Below the pieces are notes generated by a model. The model saw only the letters and a list, made by a program, of their open reading frames with translations, had not been told where the DNA came from and did no database searches. DNA of 64,000 nucleotides from Methanothermobacter wolfeii (GTDB lineage Archaea; Methanobacteriota; Methanobacteria; Methanobacteriales; Methanothermobacteraceae), in assembly GCF_025397995.1 (NCBI RefSeq), contig NZ_CP104550.1, positions 1,571,775 to 1,635,774 of the forward strand. The letters run 5' to 3'. This document shows, in pieces, positions 57,056 to 64,000 of the stretch. Position 1 is the first letter of the stretch. Each line of letters starts with the position of its first letter. The translations under genes and the position numbers were made by a program.

Positions 57056-58179
57056 AGTTCCTGGCACTCTCAAAAAAGGAAGCCCTTGATATGCTCTCAA
57101 ACAGGCTTTACATACTCCTTGTCCTCGTCCAGGTCATAATACTCCTGGGGGCCTATGGCCTTGCAGCTGCAAGTTCCGTCGCCGCGGACCCGCAGCTCAT
57201 CGACACCTGGGGTGGTGGCAGGTTCCTCAGGATTGGGCTGGATGTGGATGAGAAGGGAAGCCTTCTTGATGAGAGCCTCAGAAGGGAGGGCCTCAACGTG
57301 AGTTATTACAGTGTGGAGGATGGCCGCAGGGCCCTTGGATCGAAGATACTGGCATTCGTATACCTGAAGGGTGGTGATATTGCGGTTGAAGCCGACACAT
57401 CAAGCGTCTTCTACACCGTTATGAGTGAGAAGCTGAGGAGGGCGACCTCTGATTATGCCCGGCGTAAACAGTTCAGGGAGGCGGGTCTCCCGGCCTCCAT
57501 GATCTCGGCGCTTGAAAATCCCGTGAACCTAAAGGTGGTGCCAAGGAACAGGGAAGGTTACAGGCCGCTGGTCCTTGAGAGCTCATACTTTGTTGAGATA
57601 ATGTACGGCTTCATAGTTCCATTCATACTCTTCCTACCCTTCTTCCTCGGGAGTAACATGGTCACAGACAGCATTGTCGGGGAAAAGGAGAGGAAAACCT
57701 TTGAGGTGCTGCTGATGACACCCCTCCCTGATACGCTTATAATCCTTGGCAAGATAATACCCCCACTCATGTTCTCCTTCCTCCAGGGGATGCTCTGGAT
57801 AATCATACTATCCGCCCTCAAGGTGCCCATCTACAACATCCCCCTGATCTTGGTTCTGCTCCTCTTCACCGGACTGGCCTTTACAGGGGTTGGTATGTTC
57901 ATTTCAACCCTTGCTGATAGCACCAAGGAGGCCAACTCTGCAATAACTGTTGCCCTGTTCTTTGCAACCTTCATTCTCTTCGTGCCCCTATTCATGGACA
58001 TGGGGCCCCTCACTGATCTTGTCCCCATGATACCAAGCTATGTGCTTGTCAGGTTATCATCATGTCCCCACTGCGGCCCTGAAGCATTAATCAGCATGGT
58101 CCCCTCAGGGGTAGCTTCAATCCTTATATTTGCAGCGTCCATAGTATCCTTCAGAAGGGAGGGTGTTATAAGGCTCTAA
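57052..58179 (+). CDS. ABC-2 type permease
   Basis: 375-residue paralogue of the preceding permease with the same layout: first helix LYILLVLVQVIILLGAYGLA, large external loop, FIVPFILFLPFFLGSNMVTD, and the coupling motif IVGEKERKTFEVLLMTPL. Overlaps the previous gene by four bases (ATGA). The two permeases with one ATPase should make a heterodimeric exporter. Confidence 0.9.
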   Translation: MKFLALSKKEALDMLSNRLYILLVLVQVIILLGAYGLAAASSVAADPQLIDTWGGGRFLRIGLDVDEKGSLLDESLRREGLNVSYYSVEDGRRALGSKILAFVYLKGGDIAVEADTSSVFYTVMSEKLRRATSDYARRKQFREAGLPASMISALENPVNLKVVPRNREGYRPLVLESSYFVEIMYGFIVPFILFLPFFLGSNMVTDSIVGEKERKTFEVLLMTPLPDTLIILGKIIPPLMFSFLQGMLWIIILSALKVPIYNIPLILVLLLFTGLAFTGVGMFISTLADSTKEANSAITVALFFATFILFVPLFMDMGPLTDLVPMIPSYVLVRLSSCPHCGPEALISMVPSGVASILIFAASIVSFRREGVIRL

Positions 58180-58245
58180 AAATCATCCATCACCTAATTA
58201 GAGGCTCTGGTTAAAAATAATCTATAACAGTGAAGGGTATAACAG

Positions 58246-58821
58246 TTAAGGGGCGCCCATAAGGTGGCCTGAAAGGAGAATGGCGGCTCCTGCGAATACC
58301 GGTATGGTGAGGTTATCCTCAACCGGTGTGTATGCCTCCACAAGAGCCCCTGTGACCGCCCCGGTGAGTGCAGGGAGCGGTCCAATGATGAACAGGGCTC
58401 CAATGAATCCTGAAAAAGCAAATGCCAGGGACCCCTCAATGCTCTTATCCCTGTTGAAGGGGAGCCTGTGCTTCCCGTATTCCCTGCCTATGATGGTGGA
58501 GAATGAGTCGCCCAGGGTGAGTATGAGTATGGCGCCGTTTGCAATGTCCATGCTGAACCCAAAGATCGCATAGGTTACCGCCATTCCCAGGAAGTAGTAT
58601 ATGAAGCCCCTCTCAGAGGTGTTCCTCCTGCATCCCCTGAGGATGCCTGAAAGGAGGGGTATGTAGTGGATCCTGTCTATCCTGAATATTACCTCCCCTG
58701 CTGCTGCGGCAAGGACCGATAAAATTAACATCTGAAGGGAGTTTAGGTAGGTTGAAATGATTATGAAGATTATGCCCGATGCATGGATGAGCTGCCTGAA
58801 GAACTCCCTTCTGTATTTCAA
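58246..58821 (-). CDS. Dolichol/phytol-kinase-like membrane protein
   Basis: About 191 residues with six or so helices. FFRQLIHASGIIFIIISTYL is like the start of SEC59/DGK1/VTE5 polyprenol kinases; TLGDSFSTIIGREYGKHRLP and DKSIEGSLAFAFSGFIGALF are the conserved CTP-kinase-type motifs (GD, KS-x-EGS). It may phosphorylate an isoprenoid alcohol, perhaps dolichol or a lipid precursor for archaeal membranes or glycans. TTG at 58821 follows AAGGTG; starting earlier would overlap purL. It runs 10 bases behind purL. Confidence 0.85.
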   Translation of the reverse strand: MKYRREFFRQLIHASGIIFIIISTYLNSLQMLILSVLAAAAGEVIFRIDRIHYIPLLSGILRGCRRNTSERGFIYYFLGMAVTYAIFGFSMDIANGAILILTLGDSFSTIIGREYGKHRLPFNRDKSIEGSLAFAFSGFIGALFIIGPLPALTGAVTGALVEAYTPVEDNLTIPVFAGAAILLSGHLMGAP

Positions 58822-58831
58822 GAAAACACCT

Positions 58832-60976
58832 TCAGGTGGACATGTATGATTCAATCACTCCATGATAGGCCCCATGGATCTCCCCTACAGGGATCTCCAC
58901 ATCATCCATCCTCAGGACATCTCCACCTGTTCTTCCTATTACAGCCCATGGAACACCTGAATCCGATAATATTTCCCCTGGATCCTCTGATAACGTCAGT
59001 ATATACCTTCCATGGGACTCTGAGAAGAGGGCCTCATGGGGATTTCTGAATTCGCCCGGTATCTTCTCTGTATAAATCACGGCACCCATACCAGATTTCA
59101 GCGCCATCTCCGCAACCGCCACGGCTATCCCCCCTGCTGAGCAGTCATGGACTGCGGTTACTGAATCACCGTGTTCCTCAATGAGGGATCTTACCGTTTC
59201 TGCTGCCTTCACCTCTCCATTTAAGTCCGCTGCCGGGGGTAACCCGTCGACTATACCGTGCACAGATCTCAGGTACTCTGATGCTCCCATCTCAGGTTTA
59301 GTCTCCCCTATAATCACAATGTACTCTCCAGGGGCCTTGAATTCAAGGGTCTTTATGTTTTCGAGTCTGAGCTTTCCTGCAACTCCAACCACCGGTGAGG
59401 GGTTGACAGTAACGCCCTCTGTTTCATTGTAGAAGCTAACATTACCGCTTATAACAGGCGTGCTGAAGGCCCTGGCCATGTCCGCCATCCCCCCTACACA
59501 CTCCCTGAACTGCCAGAAAACCTCTGGTTTCTCAGGGTTTCCGAAGTTGAGGCAGTCGACTATGCAGAGGGGCCATGCGCCCATTGAAACAACATTCCTC
59601 ACGGCCTCTGCAACCGAACCTGCCCCTCCACTGTAGGGGTCCATCCTTGTGTGTATGCTGTTGCAGTCAACTGTAAGGGCAACTCCGTTCTCATCATCAA
59701 CCCTCAGGACCGCGGCGTCATCTCCGGGTTTTACAACGGTCCTTATCTGGACCTCATGGTCGTACTGGCGGTAAACCCATCTCTTGCTTGCAATGTTTGG
59801 TGAGGACATCAGCCGAAGCAGGGCATCCTTCAGGGGAGGGTGCTGGACCTCCACGTCCTTGGGTGGTTCAGGCGGCTTTCTGGCCTCTCTTTCAACCACG
59901 GGCGGGTCAGCGAGGAGTTCCGCCGGGAGGTCAGCTATTATTCTTCCCTTCTCCTCAACCACCATCCGGCCAGTGTCCGTGACCTCGCCTATGACTGCTG
60001 CAGGGAGCTCATATTTCCTGCAGATCTCCATGGCCGCTTCGACGTCCTCTGGTTTCATTACGAATATCATTCGCTCCTGTGACTCTGAGAGCATTATCTC
60101 GTAGGGTGTCATTCCCTCCTCCCGTAGGGGTATGGTCTCGAGTTCCACCCTGGCACCGTTGTTGCATTTTGCAACCAGTTCTGAGATGCAGCAGGTTAAT
60201 CCGCCCCCTCCAAGGTCCTTGACACCTGAGACATCTATCCGGTCCATTATCTCGAAGCTTGCCTCCATAACCATCTTCTTTGTGAAGGGGTCCCCCACCT
60301 GGACCGCGGGTCTGTCCTCGAGTTCTGATGAGCTTGTAAGTTCCTCTGATGCGAAGGTAACTCCATGTATACCGTCCCTTCCTGTCCTGCCGCCCATAAG
60401 GAGGAAAACGTCCCCGGGGTTCGGGGCCATGCCCCTCTTTATCCTGTTCCTTGGCACCAGGCCAGCGCACATGACATTCACGAGGGGGTTGAACTTGAAG
60501 TTATCATCGAATTCAACCTCACCCGCCACTGTCGGGACACCTACACGGTTACCGTAATCTGAGATCCCCTTAACAACGTGTTCAAGGAGGTACCTTGATT
60601 TCTGGTCCTCAGGGTACCCGAAGCGGAGGGAGTCAAGTAGGGCCACTGGCATGGCGCCCATTGATATTATGTCCCTGAGTATTCCGCCTATACCGGTACC
60701 CGCCCCTCCATAGGGTTCTATTGCAGATGGGTGGTTGTGGCTTTCAATACCGATTACAAGTGCCAGTTCATCCGTGACTCCAACGACACCCGCATCATCC
60801 CCGGGTCCTATTATAACGTTCTCACCCTCAGTGGGGAAGAGTCCGAGGACCGGTCTGCTGCTCTTGTAGGAGCAGTGCTCTGAGAACATTACGTCCAGCA
60901 TTCCATACTCCAGGGGGTTGGGTTCCCTGCCAAGTTCCTTCCTTATGAATTCCATCTCTGAATCAGTTAAAACCAT
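58832..60976 (-). CDS. purL: Phosphoribosylformylglycinamidine synthase subunit PurL
   Basis: 714-residue synthetase subunit of FGAM synthase (purine synthesis), working with PurQ and PurS encoded elsewhere. [20 protein letters not shown] and [15 protein letters not shown] form the start; ATP and metal segments are [30 protein letters not shown] and a second-half repeat [16 protein letters not shown] at 60976 follows AGGGTGTGAAA. Confidence 0.96.
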   Translation of the reverse strand: MVLTDSEMEFIRKELGREPNPLEYGMLDVMFSEHCSYKSSRPVLGLFPTEGENVIIGPGDDAGVVGVTDELALVIGIESHNHPSAIEPYGGAGTGIGGILRDIISMGAMPVALLDSLRFGYPEDQKSRYLLEHVVKGISDYGNRVGVPTVAGEVEFDDNFKFNPLVNVMCAGLVPRNRIKRGMAPNPGDVFLLMGGRTGRDGIHGVTFASEELTSSSELEDRPAVQVGDPFTKKMVMEASFEIMDRIDVSGVKDLGGGGLTCCISELVAKCNNGARVELETIPLREEGMTPYEIMLSESQERMIFVMKPEDVEAAMEICRKYELPAAVIGEVTDTGRMVVEEKGRIIADLPAELLADPPVVEREARKPPEPPKDVEVQHPPLKDALLRLMSSPNIASKRWVYRQYDHEVQIRTVVKPGDDAAVLRVDDENGVALTVDCNSIHTRMDPYSGGAGSVAEAVRNVVSMGAWPLCIVDCLNFGNPEKPEVFWQFRECVGGMADMARAFSTPVISGNVSFYNETEGVTVNPSPVVGVAGKLRLENIKTLEFKAPGEYIVIIGETKPEMGASEYLRSVHGIVDGLPPAADLNGEVKAAETVRSLIEEHGDSVTAVHDCSAGGIAVAVAEMALKSGMGAVIYTEKIPGEFRNPHEALFSESHGRYILTLSEDPGEILSDSGVPWAVIGRTGGDVLRMDDVEIPVGEIHGAYHGVIESYMST

Positions 60977-60985
60977 TTTCACACC

Positions 60986-63900
60986 CTACAGGGGTTTTAT
61001 TGATATTATGATGTTTTCATCGGATATCTTCCATTCCTTGGTGTACTCCATCTCGGTGTAATCAAAGGAAAGTTTGCTGGCCCTGACCTCATGTTCTATG
61101 AAGTCAGCCATGGGTTCTGTAAGTTCCCTGAAGTCACCGCTAGATTTAACTGCAACCTCTATCCTAGCCTCGACATCAAGGTCAAGGTCCTTCCTCATAT
61201 CCTGTATTCTCCTTACAAGTTCACGTGCCATTGCCTCGCTCATTATCTCCGGTGTGAGTTTTGTATCAACGAATACGCTCCCACCATCGAACTGTGCGCT
61301 TACAATGTCCTCGGGAAGTTCAGTTTCAAATATTACATCCTCAGGACCCAGTTTGATCTCCCTGTCATCCACCCTGAGGGTGAATTCTCCCTCTGATTCA
61401 AGGGAGTCCCTGACAGCAGCGCCATCTGCTGATTCAAGCTCCCTCATCACAAGGGGCATGTCACCCCTCAGCCTCGGGCCAAGGGTTGCAGGGTTGGGCT
61501 TGGCGATTACCTTCATCTCAGGGAATTCTGTGGCTGTCCTGATGGATTTGGCATTTGCCTGTTCAGCTATAACACTTTTAAGTGACTCGGCCGCCTTCAG
61601 AACCTCCTCATCCTCTGATACCACGACTATTTCCCTTACAGGCCACCTTAACTTGTACCGTGCAGAGTCCCTTGCCCTTGCACATGCCTCTATGATCTCA
61701 CAGACAGTGTCCATGCTGGCTTCAAGTTCCCTGTCCACGACTCCAGGACTTGCCCAGTCAAGCATGTGTATGCTCTCGGGGGAATCGGGTTCGGCGCCCC
61801 TCACAAGGTTCTGGTATATGTCCTCTGATATGTGGGGTGCCACCGGGGCAAGGGTTAAGGTGAGGGTTTTCAGCACCCTGTAGAGGGTGTGGTAGGCTGC
61901 AAGTTTATCAGGGTCATCCCTCTCCACCCATGTGCGGCTCCTTATGAGCCTGACATACCACCTGCTGAGGTCCTCCACGATGAAGTCATGGAGTTCGCGG
62001 GTTGCCCTGTGGAAGTGGAGGTTATCAAGGGCCTCTGTCACCGCCTCCACTGTTGAGTTTATCCTTGAGAGTATCCAGTGATCCTCAACCCTGAATTCAA
62101 GGTCATCGGGGTTATGGTCCGTTGGCTGGAACCTGTCGAGGGACATGTAGGTTGTTGAGAAGACGTAAACGTTCCAGAGTATGTTGAACATCTTGTTGAT
62201 GTTTTTGAGTTCGTCCCATACAAATTTAAGGTCCTCCCAGGGCTTGTTGGCCCAGAGGAGGTAGAATCTGAGGACGTCTGCCCCGTACTTTTCTATGACA
62301 TCCTCTGGTTCAACAACGTTTCCCAGGGATTTGCTCATCTTCCTTCCTTCCTCATCAAGGGTGAAACCGTGCATCAGCACCCGGCGGTAGGGTGTTTCAT
62401 CCAGGGCTATGACGCCACAGCCAAGCTGGGAGTAGAACCAGCCTCGGGTCTGGTCATGTCCCTCTGTTATGAAGTCGTAGGGGAACCATTCCCTGAAGAG
62501 CTCATCCTCCCGGGGGTAGTGGAGTGAGGCCCAGCCTGCGACCCCCGAATCTATCCATACGTCAAGCACATCGGGTGTCCTCTTCATTCTACCGCCGCAC
62601 CGGTCGCACTCAAGTATTATGGCATCCACGTGGGGCCTGTGTATGAAGTCCCCCTCAAGTTCTCCCTCAACCGCCCTTTCGCGGAGTTCATCTATTGATC
62701 CCACCACGTGTATGCTGTCACATTCCTCACAGACCCAGATGGGGATGGGTATCCCCCAGTACCTCTGCCTTGAAATTGTCCAGTCCCTTGCGTTCTCTAT
62801 CCAGTTCCTGAATCGGCTCTCCCCTGCCCAGGATGGGATCCACTGGACCCTGTCAAGTTCCTCCAGCATCCGGTCCCTTATTTCGGTTATCTTCAGGAAC
62901 CACTGCTCTGTTGCAAGGTAGATTATGGGTGTCTTGCACCTCCAGCAGAAACCGTACCTGTGGCTTATTGTCTCAGCCCTCAGGAGAAGTCCCTTTGATT
63001 CAAGGTCCTCTATTATCAGGAGGTCCGCATCTTTAACAAAAAGGCCCTCATATTTACCTGCCTCTGGCCTGAATGTCCCTGCCTCATCCACGGGACAGAA
63101 TACCTCAAGCCCGTACTTCTTACCGACTTCAAAGTCCTCTGGTCCGTGTCCGGGGGCTGTGTGGACGCATCCGGTACCCTCGGTGAGGGTGACGTGTTCG
63201 CCGAGGATCACCCTGTGTTCAATGGAGGCATGGTAGGGGACCTCGTCCTGGAGGGGGTGCCTGTAAACCAGGCCTTCAAGTTCACTTCCCCTGACAGTCT
63301 TGATGATCTCTGCATCCTCTCCAAGGACCTTCTCCACCAGGGCCTCTGCCATTATGTAGGTCTCGTCTCCCAGGCGTGCATATGCATAGTCAAATTCAGG
63401 GTGTACAGAGACCGCCATGTTGGCGGGGAGCGTCCATGGGGTGGTTGTCCATACAAGGATGTAGGTGTCCCCTGTGACCGGGAACTTAACGTATACCGAG
63501 GGGTCCTCCTTTTCATGGTAGTCTATCTCTGCAAGGGCAAGGGCTGTTTCACAGCGGGGGCACCATGTGATGACCCTCAGGTCCCTTACAAGGAGGTCCT
63601 TTTCATGGGCCCTTTTGAGGGTCCACCAGCATGATTCCATGTAGGCCGGGTCAAAGGTCACGTAGGGGTCATCCCAGTCCATCCAGACCCCTAGTCTCTG
63701 GAACTGGGATGTCATGACGGCCTTGTTTTCCACTGCAAATTCACGGCACTTCTTAACGAATTTCTCGATGCCTATTTTGTCCTCAATGTCCTTCTTGCTC
63801 TTCACACCCAGTAATCCTTCAACCTTGTGTTCAATTGGAAGGCCATGGGTGTCCCATCCAGGCTGCCTCCTTACATCGAAGCCCCTCATTGATTTGAAGC

Positions 63901-64000
63901 GAAGGAATGTGTCCTTCATTATCTTGTTCCATGCTGTGCCCAGGTGGATCCTGCCACTGCAGTATGGTGGTCCGTCCAGGAATGAGTACCTGGCTTTATC
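60986..64000 (-). CDS. ileS: Isoleucyl-tRNA synthetase, 5' end beyond window
   Basis: Class I synthetase charging tRNA-Ile. The frame is open to the right edge: the visible N-terminal segment reads [20 protein letters not shown], the HIGH region (HLGT), so about 40-45 residues are missing. Further signs: the editing domain with CP1 threonine-rich [20 protein letters not shown], zinc-type [10 protein letters not shown]...CDRCGGRM, and the catalytic loop [15 protein letters not shown]. About 1005 residues are seen. It precedes purL by nine bases. Confidence 0.97.
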   Translation of the reverse strand, partial: DKARYSFLDGPPYCSGRIHLGTAWNKIMKDTFLRFKSMRGFDVRRQPGWDTHGLPIEHKVEGLLGVKSKKDIEDKIGIEKFVKKCREFAVENKAVMTSQFQRLGVWMDWDDPYVTFDPAYMESCWWTLKRAHEKDLLVRDLRVITWCPRCETALALAEIDYHEKEDPSVYVKFPVTGDTYILVWTTTPWTLPANMAVSVHPEFDYAYARLGDETYIMAEALVEKVLGEDAEIIKTVRGSELEGLVYRHPLQDEVPYHASIEHRVILGEHVTLTEGTGCVHTAPGHGPEDFEVGKKYGLEVFCPVDEAGTFRPEAGKYEGLFVKDADLLIIEDLESKGLLLRAETISHRYGFCWRCKTPIIYLATEQWFLKITEIRDRMLEELDRVQWIPSWAGESRFRNWIENARDWTISRQRYWGIPIPIWVCEECDSIHVVGSIDELRERAVEGELEGDFIHRPHVDAIILECDRCGGRMKRTPDVLDVWIDSGVAGWASLHYPREDELFREWFPYDFITEGHDQTRGWFYSQLGCGVIALDETPYRRVLMHGFTLDEEGRKMSKSLGNVVEPEDVIEKYGADVLRFYLLWANKPWEDLKFVWDELKNINKMFNILWNVYVFSTTYMSLDRFQPTDHNPDDLEFRVEDHWILSRINSTVEAVTEALDNLHFHRATRELHDFIVEDLSRWYVRLIRSRTWVERDDPDKLAAYHTLYRVLKTLTLTLAPVAPHISEDIYQNLVRGAEPDSPESIHMLDWASPGVVDRELEASMDTVCEIIEACARARDSARYKLRWPVREIVVVSEDEEVLKAAESLKSVIAEQANAKSIRTATEFPEMKVIAKPNPATLGPRLRGDMPLVMRELESADGAAVRDSLESEGEFTLRVDDREIKLGPEDVIFETELPEDIVSAQFDGGSVFVDTKLTPEIMSEAMARELVRRIQDMRKDLDLDVEARIEVAVKSSGDFRELTEPMADFIEHEVRASKLSFDYTEMEYTKEWKISDENIIISIKPL

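Overview
The window looks like chromosome from a thermophilic hydrogenotrophic methanogen of the order Methanobacteriales, most probably Methanothermobacter. The reasons are an frhADGB F420-reducing hydrogenase operon, an MsvR regulator divergent from an F420H2 oxidase operon, archaeal-type information genes (rpl44e, rps27e, aIF2-alpha, Nop10, PCNA, GINS, TFS, Rpo11, Rpo4, Csl4, Dph2, SRP54, Pus10), TATA-box promoters, GAGGTGAT-type ribosome sites with frequent TTG/GTG starts, and strong use of AGG/AGA arginine codons. The genus call is inference from gene content; no alignment was run.

Layout. 1-3.9 kb: end of dnaK, dnaJ, a type-A RNase P RNA transcribed just behind a tRNA-Met, two small membrane-anchored coiled-coil proteins, and map. 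4-7.5 kb: frhADGB. 7.6-11.4 kb: a small exported PepSY protein with a PAC2 chaperone-like gene, two tandem tRNA-Arg genes, endonuclease Q and a second PAC2 gene. 11.3-19.2 kb: a mostly minus-strand information block (rpl44e-rps27e-aIF2a-nop10, gins51-pcn, tfs, csl4-rpoL, dph2, hpt). 19.2-25.4 kb: plus-strand ffh-pus10 and rpl21e-rpoF-DUF655-ksgA...prmC, with a DUF2178/HTH pair inserted. 25.4-36.2 kb: lysine, arginine and histidine synthesis genes (lysA-dapF, argD, hisF), Nudix, cyclophilin, OGG glycosylase, a third tRNA-Arg, cupin, FmdE-like protein and an XPD/DinG-type helicase. 36.3-42.2 kb: cbiL and the oxidative-stress island (msvR, fpaA, rubrerythrin, rubredoxin fusion, CoA-disulfide-reductase/NADH-oxidase-like flavoprotein). 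42.2-45 kb: an ArsC-like protein, DUF166, and a complete DsrE/DsrF/DsrH-like set carrying an extra Fe-S protein. 45-51.6 kb: feoAB under three iron-box-like palindromes, with a large exported, membrane-anchored CobN-like chelatase upstream. 51.9-64 kb: site-2 protease, moeA, an ABC-2 transporter, a dolichol/phytol-kinase-like protein, purL and truncated ileS.

How the genes may work together. The best candidate for a poorly described system is the 42.2-51.6 kb stretch. It joins a TusBCD/DsrEFH-like sulfur-carrier set with a CdhE/RnfB-type Fe-S domain protein, followed on the opposite strand by ferrous iron import and an exported tetrapyrrole-chelatase-like protein; together these would fit sulfur and iron supply for Fe-S and tetrapyrrole cofactors. 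The oxidative-stress island next to it encodes O2 and peroxide removal, with an unusual rubredoxin joined to a domain that resembles the V4R domain of MsvR.

Sequence structures not explained by the genes include tandem duplications of gene 3' ends behind tfs and behind the 30553-31056 gene, a shared element near the predicted transcription starts of ffh and rpl21e, a perfect palindrome at the PepSY gene promoter, a hairpin-rich gap upstream of csl4, and short unannotated genes (47-residue zinc ribbon, 15-residue frame behind feoB).
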